NCBI RefSeq assembly: GCF_003850565.1
Contig: NZ_CP027706.1
Span: 6,771,001-6,835,000 of the forward strand
Reading direction: 5' to 3'
DNA from: Pseudomonas sessilinigenes
Lineage (GTDB): Bacteria; Pseudomonadota; Gammaproteobacteria; Pseudomonadales; Pseudomonadaceae
Length of the DNA stretch: 64,000 nucleotides
Both the position numbers and the translations under genes were made by a program. The notes beneath the pieces are model-generated. The model saw only the letters and a list, made by a program, of their open reading frames with translations. It ran no database searches and had not been told where the DNA came from. Within the stretch, counting starts at the first letter, position 1; each line of letters begins with the position of its first letter. Shown here one piece after another: positions 10,891 through 20,246 of the stretch.

Positions 10891-10903
10891 CGCCCCACCG
10901 TTC

Positions 10904-10926
10904 GTCGCGACGGAATACCGTCGCGA
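10904..10926. terminator. Perfect 10-bp hairpin after yciK
   Basis: GTCGCGACGG (10904-10913), loop AATA, CCGTCGCGAC (10917/8-10926 region). It begins 13 bases after the yciK stop. No T-run follows, so it may be a stabilising 3' hairpin or a weak terminator, not a classical intrinsic one. Confidence 0.55.
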
Positions 10927-11258
10927 CTCCTCGATAAAGCCCGCGTCCTGCGAGGTTTTAGCCAAACAAATGTCATCTACGGTGACAGCATTTTTCAGCT
11001 GCAATTCAAGCATTTGAATTCAAAAGAGTTTTACTCATCTGAACTGAATGGCACGAGTTTCGCTCTAAGAGCACTCAAGACACCGTGCCTTGGCACCGTG
11101 GAAAACGGCTTTTATCGGGGCGTGGAAGCCCGAGATGAAGCGGCATAAAATATGCGCGATTGTCCTACGGGACTGAAGGAACAGTACGACGCGCAGCTCC
11201 GAGCCGCTCTCACCCAGCCAGTAAGACCCTATACCGTGCTCAGGGGGCGCAAGCTCAG
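10927..11258. other. AT-rich intergenic region before the diguanylate cyclase
   Basis: With the hairpin above, this is a 368-base gap between yciK and the GGEEF gene. The part 10960-11050 is AT-rich compared with its surroundings and holds the inverted repeat AATTCAA (11003-11009) / TTGAATT (11014-11020), a possible regulator site. It likely contains the promoter of the downstream cyclase. I see no convincing small gene. Confidence 0.5.
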
Positions 11259-12188
11259 ATGAAGATTCCCACCCAGAACAACGCAATTGACTTTGATAGC
11301 GCCAAATTGCAACGCCTGGGCTTTACTCAACAATCGCCACTGCTCAAGCAGCCTGTGAGCCTGGCGCAATTGCGCCAGCAACTGGGCCTGCAATTGCAGA
11401 CCAGCCTGGAGCCGCAGCGCATCCTTGGTCTGTTCTTTCGCGAAGTACAACGCCTGGTCCCCCTGGACGCCCTGCACTACCAGCACGCTCCCAGCGATCT
11501 GCGCCTGGAATTCGGCCAGCGCGGGCACCACTCCATCAGCTACAGCCTCAGCCACGAAGGCGAGCCCATGGGCGAGCTGCTCTTTCGCCGCAACCAGCGC
11601 TTCAGCGATAGCGAGCAGGCACACCTGGAATCATTGCTGTCTACCTTGCTGTACCCGATGCGCAATGCGCTGCTGTACCGCGCCGCAACCCGTAGCGCCC
11701 TGCGAGATCCGCTGACCGATACCGGCAACCGCATCGCCATGGATCAGACCCTGGAGCGGGAAATCGAAATGGCTCGCCGCCACCTGCTGCCATTGTCACT
11801 CCTGATGCTGGATATCGACCACTTCAAGCGCATCAACGACAGCTACGGCCACAGCACGGGCGATGAAGTACTCAAGGCCGTTGCTGCCTCGATCAAGGGG
11901 CAATTGCGCAATGTGGACATGGTCTTTCGATTTGGCGGGGAGGAGTTCCTGGTCCTGTTGTCCAACACCGGTCGCGAAGCGGCGGCAATGGTGGGAGAGC
12001 GCCTGCGCAATGCCACCCAAGTACAGGAATATCGGGCCGACAATGGCAGCCCCATCGAGCTGACCGTCAGCCTAGGCTGCGCAACGCTATTGCCGGGAGA
12101 GTCCGCCGAGAGCCTGTTACGCCGTGCGGACAGTGCGCTGTACGTCGCCAAGCGCGAAGGGCGCAACCGACTGGCGATGGCCGGCTGA
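11259..12188 (+). CDS. Diguanylate cyclase with GGEEF domain and N-terminal GAF-like region
   Basis: Makes cyclic di-GMP from two GTP. ATG 11259 (MKIPTQNNAIDF) has AGGGGG upstream; the frame is open further upstream but without conserved sequence. The 309-residue product has an N-terminal part (about 35-140) with GAF-like character, then a GGDEF domain: LTDTGNR, LDIDHFKRINDSYGH, the active motif GGEEF (226-230) and the inhibitory I-site RNVD (217-220) exactly five residues before it. All features of an active, product-inhibited cyclase are present. No transmembrane segment is seen. It resembles PA3177 of P. aeruginosa from memory, and faces rbdA convergently. Confidence 0.92.
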   Translation: MKIPTQNNAIDFDSAKLQRLGFTQQSPLLKQPVSLAQLRQQLGLQLQTSLEPQRILGLFFREVQRLVPLDALHYQHAPSDLRLEFGQRGHHSISYSLSHEGEPMGELLFRRNQRFSDSEQAHLESLLSTLLYPMRNALLYRAATRSALRDPLTDTGNRIAMDQTLEREIEMARRHLLPLSLLMLDIDHFKRINDSYGHSTGDEVLKAVAASIKGQLRNVDMVFRFGGEEFLVLLSNTGREAAAMVGERLRNATQVQEYRADNGSPIELTVSLGCATLLPGESAESLLRRADSALYVAKREGRNRLAMAG

Positions 12189-12201
12189 ACGCGGTGAAAA
12201 C

Positions 12202-12231
12202 ATCGCCACAAGCACGGTTGCTTGCGGCGAT
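12202..12231. terminator. Inverted repeat between convergent cyclase and TenA-like genes
   Basis: ATCGCC-A-CAAGCA (12202-12214), loop CGGT, TGCTTG-C-GGCGAT (12219-12231): two 6-bp arms with one mismatch. It lies between two convergent stop codons and may serve both as bidirectional terminator. It resembles Pseudomonas REP-type palindromes. Confidence 0.55.
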
Positions 12232-12251
12232 CTTGCCTGCCAACTGCTGAC

Positions 12252-13037
12252 TCAGCCCTCGGCCAGCGCCAGGCGCTCGCGGGTTACCGTGACCTTCTCC
12301 AGTTGCATGCAACGCTCCAGGAACAGGTACATGTAGTCATAGCTCTTGCAGATCGCCTGGCGCAGCTCCACTTGCAGGGCCTTGCTCGGATTCAGCCCCG
12401 CCAGGGTCACGATGATCTCCAGTGCCTCCCAAGGGTGGGCATCATCGTATTGCGCATGCATCTTCAACCACTTCATGGCGCGCTTGCGATCGTCCTCAGG
12501 GAAGGAGGCCGCATAGATGCCATTGGAGCAGACCAGGGCCGACCACTCGCCAGTGGCGCCTTCAATGGCGTAGTTGGTGGCGGCAATGGCGACGATCAAC
12601 GAGTCCGCCGAGCTGGTATGCCAGCACCAATGGCTCAACGCATGCAGTTCCGGTGGCACCTGCTGCGCCTGCAGGTCTTCCAGGGTCACCCCGTGGGCCC
12701 GGCTCCAATGCACCCAGTAATCGGCATGATTGAGCTCGACTCGAATGTTGCGCATCAGCCAGCGGCGCGCCATGTCCTCACCTGGATGGCGGGCAAAGCG
12801 AGTCTTGGTCAGGTTCTGCGCCATGTACAGGGCGAATTGCTCCACCACCGGCCAACCGCCGATGAGGTACTGGCGCATGACCTTCGGGCTGAGCTTGTTA
12901 TCCCGCATGCGCTGGTACAGCTCATGCTCTACGACGCGGCGCTTGCTCTCGCTGCAGTCCTGGATCAATTGCTGGGTCCAGGCGGGGTAACTGGCAGCTT
13001 CCATGAGCGGGCCGGTTCGGCTGAATGTGTCGATCAC
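12252..13037 (-). CDS. TenA/PqqC haem-oxygenase-fold protein (iron-containing redox enzyme family)
   Basis: All-helical protein of the TENA/THI-4/PqqC superfamily; function not established. The best start is GTG 13037 (VIDTFSRTGPLMEA), with AAGGAG 7 bases upstream, giving 261 residues; an ATG at 13139 lies inside the rbdA end and has no such site. Candidate metal or active-site residues are in HALSHWCWHTSS, ELNHADYWVHW and HAQYDDAHPWEAL. It lies 44 bases after rbdA on the same strand, so the pair is probably co-transcribed. Thiamine salvage is unlikely since no thi genes are nearby. A link to RbdA signalling is only suggested by position. Confidence 0.8.
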   Translation of the reverse strand: MIDTFSRTGPLMEAASYPAWTQQLIQDCSESKRRVVEHELYQRMRDNKLSPKVMRQYLIGGWPVVEQFALYMAQNLTKTRFARHPGEDMARRWLMRNIRVELNHADYWVHWSRAHGVTLEDLQAQQVPPELHALSHWCWHTSSADSLIVAIAATNYAIEGATGEWSALVCSNGIYAASFPEDDRKRAMKWLKMHAQYDDAHPWEALEIIVTLAGLNPSKALQVELRQAICKSYDYMYLFLERCMQLEKVTVTRERLALAEG

Positions 13038-13081
13038 TGTCGGGCTCCTTTTGATTGTGATGTATGGATCCAAAAGAGGTT

Positions 13082-15541
13082 TCAACGGAACGTGCCGGGC
13101 GCCTTGAACAACAGGGGCCGTGGCCGCACGGGTCGACACTGCAAACTGTCACAGGTAAACAACTGCGGGCGCTCAATGAGGTAGCCCTGAGCATAATCCA
13201 CGCCGATCTCGAGCAATGCCTGCTCGATCTGCGGTGTTTCGACAAACTCGGCAATCGTGCGCTTACCCATGACATGCCCGATGTGATTGATCACTTCGAC
13301 CATGGCACGGTTAATCGGGTCGTCCAGCATATCCTTTACGAAACTTCCATCGATCTTTAGGAAGTCTACAGGCAAATGTTTGAGATAAGCGAACGACGAC
13401 ATTCCCGCACAAAAGTCATCCAGGGAAAAATGACAACCTAAGCCCTTGAGTTCATTTATAAAACGAATTGCACTGCCCAGATTCGCGATTGCGCTGGTTT
13501 CAGTAATTTCGAAGCAGATCATCTTTGGCGGCACGCCATAGGCGGCAAACTGCTCGCGCAGGAAGTCGAGGAACTCGTCATCGCCAATCGTGATGCCGGA
13601 CAGATTGATCGCGCACATCGCCATCGGCCCTTCGCGCCCCTCTTCGATGCACTGGGCGATGACCTTGAATACATTCTGTACTACCCAACGATCCAGGGCC
13701 GTCATCAAGCCATAGCGCTCGGCCGCCGGGATGAAGCTGTCCGGGAGGATCATGCGGCCCGCCTCGTCATGCAGGCGCAGGAGAATCTCGACATGTCCAG
13801 TATCACCCTCTACATGCCCCAGGGCGGTGATCTCCTGGGAGTAAAGGCAGAACCGGTTCTCCTCCAGGGCCATGTGCAAGCGCTGGACCCAAGCCATCTC
13901 GCCAAAACGCAGGGACAGCTCCGAATCGTCGGCATGATAGACCTGCACCCGATTACGGCCCTTTTCCTTGGCCATGTAGCACGCCATGTCGGCAGCGCGC
14001 AAAGACGCCTCCAGGGTCGTTGGAGTCTGCGCAACATGCACCAGGCCGATGCTCACGGTGGTCACGAACGGCCGGCCCTTCCAGACGAAATGCAGGTTCT
14101 GCACGGTCTGGCGCAGGCCTTCGGCAATTTTCTCCGCGGCCTCCGGCGAGCAGTTCTCAAGCAAGATGCCGAACTCATCCCCACCCAGCCGGGCCAGGGT
14201 ATCGCCTTCGCGCAGGCCCGATTGCAACAGCGCGCAAATATGGCGCAGCAACTCGTCACCGGCAGCATGGCCACAGGTATCGTTGACCAGCTTGAACTGA
14301 TCCAGATCCAGGAACATCAGTGCATGCCGGGCCGGCTGGCGCGCCAGGTTATGCAGGGCCTGCTCCAGGCGGAACTCGAATTCCCGGCGATTGGCCAGCC
14401 CGGTCAGGGCATCATGGGTCGCCTGCCAGGACAGGTTGGCGATGTACTGGCGCTCCTGGGTCATGTCATGCAGCACCAGCACCGCACCGCTGACCTTGCC
14501 GGCATTGCGGATCGGTGCCCCGACCAGAGTCACCGAGACCGTACTGCCATCCAGGCGCTGAATCAGCTTGGAATGCTCGCTGCCACCGCTGAGCCGGCCA
14601 CTGAGGATATGCTCGATCAAGGCAAAACCGTCGGCCTGGGCATTTTCATCCAGCACGCTGAACAGCGCCGCCAGGGGTAGGCCCACAGCCTGCTCGGCCT
14701 TCCAGCGGGTCAACTCCTCGGCGGCCGGGTTCATGTAGGCGATGGCCCCCTCGACGTCCGTGGTGATCACTCCATCGCCGATGGACTGCAAGGTGATCTG
14801 CGCCCGCTCCTTTTCCAATTGCAGGGCACTGGCGAAGGCATGACGTTGCGCCAACAGCTTATGGGTACGCAACAACGCCAGCGCGATCAGGATCAGCGCC
14901 GTGGCCAGGTTGGTCACCAGCAACAGCCGCAGGATCACCCGTGACCCCTCGCCCAAGGCATCGCTGAAAGCCTTGGCAGCCGGGGTGACGCCATCGTTGA
15001 TCGCAAAGATCTCACTCTTCCAGCGCTGGATATCGGCTTCGCTGGCGGTATTGTCGCTGATGCCCCGGTGCATCTCCCGCGCCACCGTATCCAGTTGCAG
15101 CAGGTAGCTGTCCCCTACGGTCCAGCGGTCGATGGCTTTTTCCAAGTAGCTGAAATGGCGGAAATTGAGATACAGCCAGATCAGGCTGGAAACATCGTCA
15201 GGGTGATTGCCGCCTTTGAGAATCCCCAGGCGGGCAGCCTCCAGGTCCGGCGGCTGGCGATCCAGGGCCACGCGCAGCTCATGCCCGCCCTGGGGCACGG
15301 CGATCGCATTCTGGTATTTGAGGAAGGCGCCTTCGTCGCGGCTGTCCGCATACAGGCTCAAGTAGTAGATGGCGTCCTTCTGGCCCTTGGACCACAGGCT
15401 TTCGCCGGCGACATAACCACGCACAGCCGATAGGACATACAGGCTGAGGCCACCCAATAGTGCCTGGAACACCACCACCGCAATGAAGGGCCAGACAATG
15501 CCCAACAACCGTGGCGTTGCGAAAGTCCGCTTTTGCTTCAT
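13082..15541 (-). CDS. rbdA: Membrane-bound PAS-GGDEF-EAL cyclic di-GMP regulator (RbdA-like)
   Basis: The 819-residue protein has a transmembrane segment (about 13-38), a periplasmic sensor region, a second segment (about 201-224), a PAS domain (about 245-360, SIGDGVITTD), GGDEF domain with intact motif (453-457) and I-site REGD (444-447), and an EAL domain whose motif is EIL (585-587). EAL catalytic loops are present (DDFCAGMSSFAYLK, KIDGSF, YAQGYLIERP). Length and architecture match P. aeruginosa RbdA (PA0861), a phosphodiesterase that promotes biofilm dispersal, and the downstream ABC-dsbA-trhO-bolA-fumC neighbours also match that locus as I recall it. Net activity here is likely phosphodiesterase, by homology. 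Confidence 0.88.
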   Translation of the reverse strand: MKQKRTFATPRLLGIVWPFIAVVVFQALLGGLSLYVLSAVRGYVAGESLWSKGQKDAIYYLSLYADSRDEGAFLKYQNAIAVPQGGHELRVALDRQPPDLEAARLGILKGGNHPDDVSSLIWLYLNFRHFSYLEKAIDRWTVGDSYLLQLDTVAREMHRGISDNTASEADIQRWKSEIFAINDGVTPAAKAFSDALGEGSRVILRLLLVTNLATALILIALALLRTHKLLAQRHAFASALQLEKERAQITLQSIGDGVITTDVEGAIAYMNPAAEELTRWKAEQAVGLPLAALFSVLDENAQADGFALIEHILSGRLSGGSEHSKLIQRLDGSTVSVTLVGAPIRNAGKVSGAVLVLHDMTQERQYIANLSWQATHDALTGLANRREFEFRLEQALHNLARQPARHALMFLDLDQFKLVNDTCGHAAGDELLRHICALLQSGLREGDTLARLGGDEFGILLENCSPEAAEKIAEGLRQTVQNLHFVWKGRPFVTTVSIGLVHVAQTPTTLEASLRAADMACYMAKEKGRNRVQVYHADDSELSLRFGEMAWVQRLHMALEENRFCLYSQEITALGHVEGDTGHVEILLRLHDEAGRMILPDSFIPAAERYGLMTALDRWVVQNVFKVIAQCIEEGREGPMAMCAINLSGITIGDDEFLDFLREQFAAYGVPPKMICFEITETSAIANLGSAIRFINELKGLGCHFSLDDFCAGMSSFAYLKHLPVDFLKIDGSFVKDMLDDPINRAMVEVINHIGHVMGKRTIAEFVETPQIEQALLEIGVDYAQGYLIERPQLFTCDSLQCRPVRPRPLLFKAPGTFR

Positions 15542-15742
15542 GAGGGTCCTTGCTTCAGCACTGCCAAATGAACACCCAGTAGTCCCGCCTCAGACAGCAC
15601 AGATTAGGCTAATTTGCGCAGCCCTGAGGCAAGGCAAACGACTGCCGGATGGGGCCTCTTGCTAAAAGCCTCCACCCGCTGTTTCTGAAACGGTCAATAC
15701 ACCTGGAAATTCAAGCACTAAGCACAGAAAACAGGATAAAAC

Positions 15743-17578
15743 TCAAGGTGATCTAACCTGCTGCAAATGCCCATAGAGCTTGGCATACAAGCCGCCATCG
15801 GCGATCAACTGCTGATGGTCGCCATCTTCGGCGATCTGCCCGCCATCGAAGACCAATACCCGGTCGGCCTGCTTCACCGCCGAGAGCCGGTGCGCAATGA
15901 TCAGCGTAGTCCGCCCCTGCAGGAAACGCGTCAATGCCTGATGCAGGTTGTACTCGGTAGCGGCGTCCAGCGCAGAGGTCGCTTCATCGAGTATCACCAC
16001 CTTGGGTTCGGCCAGGACCATCCGGGCGATCGCCAGGCGCTGGCGCTGGCCGCCGGACAAGCGCACCCCGGAGCGCCCGACCACGGTATCCAGCCCTTGA
16101 GGCAGGGCCCTGACCGTCACGTCCAGCTGGGCGATCTCCAACGCCTGCCAGCAGGCATTGTCGCTGCGCTCGCGGCCCATGGTCAGGTTGGCCCGGACCG
16201 TATCGTTGAACAGCGCTGGATGCTGCAGCACCACCGCGACGTTCTCGCGCACGGTATCCAGGCCGATCTCCTGCTGCGTCGAACCACCGAAGCGAATGCT
16301 GCCGGTCTGCGGCGTATACAACCCCAGCAACAGCTGCACCAAGGTGCTCTTGCCACCGCCACTGGCCCCGACAATGGCCACCTTCTCCCCGGGGGCGATG
16401 GACAGGTTCATGTTGTCCAGTACCCGCTCATCGCCATAACCGAAGCTCAGGCCACGGACCTCGATACCGACGGTCTCCCGGCCCTGGAACGGGTCCACGC
16501 CTCCTGCATATTGCGGTTCATCGGCGCGCGCCAGCAGCTCGTTGATCCGGGTCAACGCCCCGCCCGCGGCGTAATAGGCGTACTGCAAGTTCAGCAATTG
16601 CTCCACCGGACCGATCATGAACCACAGGTAGCTGAACACTGCCAGCATCTGGCCGATGGACAAGTCGGAAAACAGCACCGTGAGCATGGCAGCGGCGCGA
16701 AAGATATCGATGCCGAACTGGAACAACAGGCCGCTGGCCCGACCCGAAGCATCGCTTTTCCATTGCGAGGCCACGGCATAATCCCGCACCTCCTCGGCCC
16801 GTTGCCCAAGGCGGCCAAGGAAGTAGCCCTGGCGATTGCCCGCACGCACCTCCTGGATAGCCTCCAGGGTCTCGGTCAGGGCTTGGGTGAAACGCGAAGT
16901 GCTGTCGTTTTCCAGCTTCTTCAAATGCTTGACCCGCTTGCCCAGCTGCACCGTGGCAAAGATCACCAAGGGGTTGAACAACAGGATCAACAAGGCCAGC
17001 TTCCAGTGCATCCACACCAGGATCCCGGCCGTACCCACCAACGTCAGCATGGCCACCAGGAAACGACTCAAGGTCTCGCCGACGAACTTGTCCACGGTGT
17101 CCAGGTCGGTCACCAGGTGAGTGCTCACGGTGCCGCCCCCCAGGCTTTCATACTCACCCAGGGAAATGCGCTTGAGGCGCTCGATCAAACGGACGCGGAT
17201 GCGGTAGACGATGTCCTTGGCCAGGCTGGCGAACAGTCGCGCCTGGACCACGTTGAACACCAGGGCCGAGCATCGCAGGATCAGGGTCACCAGCAACATC
17301 AACCCGATGTAGCCGGCAGCGCTGTGCCAGGAACCCGGCAGGAAGCGCTGCATGATCTGCAACGCTCCATCGCCATGCCCCAGCAACACTTCATCCACCA
17401 GCAACGGCAGCAACAGCGGAATGGGCACACTGCACAGGGTGGCCAGGACCGCCACACCGTTGGCGATCCACAACGACCGCTTGTGCTGCAGGGCCAGGCG
17501 GCGGATTTCCGCCCAACTCAGACGATCGACGGCCTTCGCGCCAGCGCCTGGATCGACCGGCTCAGGCACAGGCGGCAC
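15743..17578 (-). CDS. ABC exporter, fused membrane and ATPase domains
   Basis: Half-transporter of the type I exporter class (611 residues), expected to work as a homodimer in the inner membrane. About six transmembrane helices lie between 35 and 320, then the nucleotide-binding domain: Walker A GASGGGKST (about 403), Q-loop LQHPALF, signature LSGGQRQRL (about 500), Walker B VVILDEATS, and the switch His in IIAHRLS. Substrate is unknown; lipid-flippase (MsbA-like) and drug exporters share this layout. Its start overlaps the dsbA-like stop by 17 bases, so it is the last gene of a trhO-dsbA-like-ABC operon. Confidence 0.9.
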   Translation of the reverse strand: MPPVPEPVDPGAGAKAVDRLSWAEIRRLALQHKRSLWIANGVAVLATLCSVPIPLLLPLLVDEVLLGHGDGALQIMQRFLPGSWHSAAGYIGLMLLVTLILRCSALVFNVVQARLFASLAKDIVYRIRVRLIERLKRISLGEYESLGGGTVSTHLVTDLDTVDKFVGETLSRFLVAMLTLVGTAGILVWMHWKLALLILLFNPLVIFATVQLGKRVKHLKKLENDSTSRFTQALTETLEAIQEVRAGNRQGYFLGRLGQRAEEVRDYAVASQWKSDASGRASGLLFQFGIDIFRAAAMLTVLFSDLSIGQMLAVFSYLWFMIGPVEQLLNLQYAYYAAGGALTRINELLARADEPQYAGGVDPFQGRETVGIEVRGLSFGYGDERVLDNMNLSIAPGEKVAIVGASGGGKSTLVQLLLGLYTPQTGSIRFGGSTQQEIGLDTVRENVAVVLQHPALFNDTVRANLTMGRERSDNACWQALEIAQLDVTVRALPQGLDTVVGRSGVRLSGGQRQRLAIARMVLAEPKVVILDEATSALDAATEYNLHQALTRFLQGRTTLIIAHRLSAVKQADRVLVFDGGQIAEDGDHQQLIADGGLYAKLYGHLQQVRSP

Positions 17579-18197
17579 GCTCCAGCCAACGCCCCAGCAG
17601 CGGCGACAATTGGTCGAGCGGCTGGTAGCCGTTGGTCAGCAGCGCCAGCTGGCCATTGCGTTCGGCCAGCAAGGTGGGAAACCCGGCGATCCCCAGATCC
17701 TGGACCCAGGTGAAATCCGCCGCCGTGGCCGCATGCTGGTCAGCCCGGTCGAACGCTGCGGCGAATTCGATGCGCGGCACCCCGGCCTGCTCGGCCAGCT
17801 CCACCAGGACACTGGCCAGGGTCACATCCCGACCCTCGACGTAGAACGCCCGCTGGATCAGGCCCAGCAGGCTCCAGGCACAATCTGCTGCCAGCCCGCG
17901 AGCCGTGACGATGGCCCGGCAGGCCGGCTCGGTGTCGTAGACGAACCCGTCAGGCAAAGCCCCCTCGAACGTGAAGGGCTGGCCGGTCGCCTGTTGCACC
18001 GCCTGCCAGTGCTCGAGGATATAGCGCCGGGTATTGGGCTCCAGCGCCGAGCCACTGCCGGTGCGCAACCCGCCCACCACCAGGTGCAGTTCGACCCCGG
18101 CGGCCTTCGCCTGCTCGGCAAGGGCCTGGGCCACGGGCGCAAACCCCCAGCACCATGAACACATCGGGTCCATCACATACAGCAGGCGGGCAGACAT
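17562..18197 (-). CDS. DsbA-family thiol oxidoreductase-like protein
   Basis: 211-residue thioredoxin-fold protein with the active-site motif CSWC at residues 13-16 (DPMCSWCWGF) and the cis-Pro segment GIAGFPTLL near 170. There is no signal peptide, so it is probably cytoplasmic, unlike classical DsbA, and closer to the FrnE/isomerase branch. It starts three bases after trhO and overlaps the ABC transporter by 17 bases, so all three should be co-translated. Substrate unknown. Confidence 0.87.
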   Translation of the reverse strand: MSARLLYVMDPMCSWCWGFAPVAQALAEQAKAAGVELHLVVGGLRTGSGSALEPNTRRYILEHWQAVQQATGQPFTFEGALPDGFVYDTEPACRAIVTARGLAADCAWSLLGLIQRAFYVEGRDVTLASVLVELAEQAGVPRIEFAAAFDRADQHAATAADFTWVQDLGIAGFPTLLAERNGQLALLTNGYQPLDQLSPLLGRWLERAACA

Positions 18198-18200
18198 GGC

Positions 18201-19142
18201 TCAGGCCTCGGTGGATGCTTGCTTGTAGTTGTAGCCAATCGGGTGCGGCTGGTTGCGAGCCTTGGCCAACTCGATCTGCTTCTGCCGGTCGATGGCGCTG
18301 CGGCGGGTCTTCTCGCTCAGCGTATCCCAGCAATGTGGGCAACTGATGCCAGGCACGTAGTGCTCGGAAGTGCGCTCCTCGACGCTCACCGGAGTACGGC
18401 AGGCATGACATTGATCGTAGTCGCCTTCGCTGAGGTCGTGACGTACGGTGACCCGGTTGTCGAACACGAAGCAGTCGCCCTGCCACTTGCTTTCTTGCTG
18501 CGGCACTTCCTCGAGGTACTTGAGGATCCCGCCCTTGAGGTGGAACACCTCGCCGAAACCTTCGCTGAGCATGTAGCTCGAAGCCTTCTCGCAGCGAATG
18601 CCGCCGGTGCAGAACATCGCCACTTTCTTGTGCTTGCTGGGGTCGAAGTTGGCCCGGATGTAGTCCGGGAACTCACGGAAGGTGGTGGTCTTCGGATCGA
18701 TGGCGCCCTCGAAGGTGCCAATGGACACTTCATAGTCGTTGCGAGTATCGATCAGCAGCACCTCGGGGTCGCTGATCAGGGCGTTCCAGTCCTGGGGCTC
18801 GACATAGGTCCCGACCTGCTTGTTCGGGTCCACGCCCGGCACACCCAGGGTGACGATTTCCTTCTTGAGCTTGACCTTGGTGCGGTAGAACGGCTGCTCG
18901 TCGCAGTACGACTCCTTGTGGTCGATGTCGTGCATGCGCGGGTCGTTCTTGAGCCAGGCCAGCAGGCCGTCGATACCTTCGCGGCTGCCGGAAACCGTGC
19001 CATTGATGCCTTCCTCGGCGATCAGCAGGGTGCCCTTGATGCCGTTGTCGAGCATGGCCTGCAGCAAAGGCTCGCGCAGGCTGACGTAATCTTCCAGGGT
19101 GACGAACTTGTACAGTGCCGCCACGACGATGGGTTGAGTCAT
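18201..19142 (-). CDS. trhO: tRNA uridine(34) hydroxylase (rhodanese-like)
   Basis: Oxygen-dependent hydroxylase that forms 5-hydroxyuridine at tRNA position 34, the first step toward cmo5U/mcmo5U. ATG 19142 ([13 protein letters not shown]) has GGAG 7 bases upstream; the longer open frame has no conserved sequence. The 313-residue product has an N-terminal acylphosphatase-like part ([17 protein letters not shown]), a central rhodanese domain with the active Cys in [12 protein letters not shown], and a C-terminal Cys-rich tail ([15 protein letters not shown]) that looks zinc-binding. First gene of the operon with the dsbA-like and ABC genes. Confidence 0.94.
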   Translation of the reverse strand: MTQPIVVAALYKFVTLEDYVSLREPLLQAMLDNGIKGTLLIAEEGINGTVSGSREGIDGLLAWLKNDPRMHDIDHKESYCDEQPFYRTKVKLKKEIVTLGVPGVDPNKQVGTYVEPQDWNALISDPEVLLIDTRNDYEVSIGTFEGAIDPKTTTFREFPDYIRANFDPSKHKKVAMFCTGGIRCEKASSYMLSEGFGEVFHLKGGILKYLEEVPQQESKWQGDCFVFDNRVTVRHDLSEGDYDQCHACRTPVSVEERTSEHYVPGISCPHCWDTLSEKTRRSAIDRQKQIELAKARNQPHPIGYNYKQASTEA

Positions 19143-19187
19143 GGGTAATCTCCAGGTGGCTACCCTCGCAAAGGGTGAACCGGATGC

Positions 19188-19218
19188 AAAAAAAAACGCG
19201 CCGGCTAAGCGGCGCGTT
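19188..19218 (-). terminator. Intrinsic terminator of the DUF2059-bolA pair
   Basis: On the minus strand a 9-bp GC-rich stem (AACGCGCCG 19195-19203 with CGGCGCGTT 19210-19218, loop 6) is followed by a run of at least eight T. It lies between the bolA-like stop and the trhO start and separates the two units. Confidence 0.88.
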
Positions 19219-19327
19219 GCGTATTGTAACAGGAAGGCGGTGGCAAGCTCCAAGTCTCGAATGGCAAGCGACCCACCGAGCCGGAAATCCCGGAGTTGCA
19301 GCCTGCCGCCGAAGCCCGCGGCTACTC

Positions 19328-19624
19328 CTAGGGATGACCACCGGCACAGGTTGGCGAAGCCGGGGCCGCGCCGATCGTTTCCCACTCCTGGGGCGTATAG
19401 GTATGCAGCGCCAGGGCATGGAACTGGCCCATCAGCTCGCCCAGGGTGGCGTAGACCTTTTGATGGCGCTTGACGCTGTTGAGGCCGGCGAACTGCTCGC
19501 TGACCAGCACCGCCTTGAAGTGGGTTTGCAAACCACGGCTATGCATGTGGCTTTCATCCAACACTTGCAAATGCTCAGGCTGCAGGCCCGCCAGCGCCGT
19601 TTCGATCCGTTGTTGCATGGTCAT
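19328..19624 (-). CDS. BolA-family protein
   Basis: 98-residue member of the BolA/IbaG family ([55 protein letters not shown] end). BolA proteins partner with monothiol glutaredoxins in Fe-S handling and, in E. coli, affect cell shape and biofilm genes. ATG 19624 is preceded by GGAG at 6 bases; a GTG three bases earlier and an ATG six bases later are alternatives. The stop of the DUF2059 gene is 12 bases upstream, so both are probably on one transcript ending at the terminator near 19200. Confidence 0.92.
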   Translation of the reverse strand: MTMQQRIETALAGLQPEHLQVLDESHMHSRGLQTHFKAVLVSEQFAGLNSVKRHQKVYATLGELMGQFHALALHTYTPQEWETIGAAPASPTCAGGHP

Positions 19625-19636
19625 CACGAGCTCCGC

Positions 19637-20152
19637 TTACTTCTTCTTCGCCGGAGCGGCCTTCGGCTCCAGCTCAGCGGTCATGTCGGCCAGCAGCTTG
19701 TTGACCACCGGTACCGCGCTTTCCAGCTTGCCCTGGGTCATCTGCGCCGATTGCTGGGTCAGCTGGGGCATTTTTTCCAGGACTTTCTTGCCCAGCGGCG
19801 ACTGGTAGAAAGCCACCAGGTCCTTGAGCTCCGATTCACTGAAGTTGCTGGTGTAGAGCTTGACCATGTCCGGCTTCAGCTTGTTCCAGCCGATCGCCTG
19901 GTCCAGGGCGGCATTGGCCTTGGCCTGGTAGGTTTCCAGCAGCGCGCGCTTGGACTCCGGAGCCTTGGTCTGCTCGAAGCGCTGGGCGAACATCTGCTGG
20001 ACTTGCATGTAGACCGGGGTACCGAGCTTGTCGGCATGGGCCAGGGTCAGGAAGGCCTCGGCACTGGCGTTGTGGCTGGCGGTATCGGCGAGAACCTGGC
20101 CGCTGGCACACACCAGAGCAACCGCGGTACAGATGGCGCGAAGACGAGTCAT
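19637..20152 (-). CDS. DUF2059 periplasmic protein
   Basis: 171-residue protein with a signal peptide (MTRLRAICTAVALVCASGQVLA, likely cut before DTASH) and a helical DUF2059 domain (SNFSESELKDLVAFYQSPLGKKVLEKMP). The C-terminus ends in an Ala/Lys-rich tail. Function unknown. It lies 12 bases upstream of the bolA-like gene and is divergent from fumC. Confidence 0.85.
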   Translation of the reverse strand: MTRLRAICTAVALVCASGQVLADTASHNASAEAFLTLAHADKLGTPVYMQVQQMFAQRFEQTKAPESKRALLETYQAKANAALDQAIGWNKLKPDMVKLYTSNFSESELKDLVAFYQSPLGKKVLEKMPQLTQQSAQMTQGKLESAVPVVNKLLADMTAELEPKAAPAKKK

Positions 20153-20246
20153 CGAGTTTCCTTTTCTAGCAAGCGAGGTAAAACCCCAAGGGCGCCCATT
20201 CTGCGCCTATTGATCCGCGTCCCTCAACCCCGGCCCAGGACAGCCC

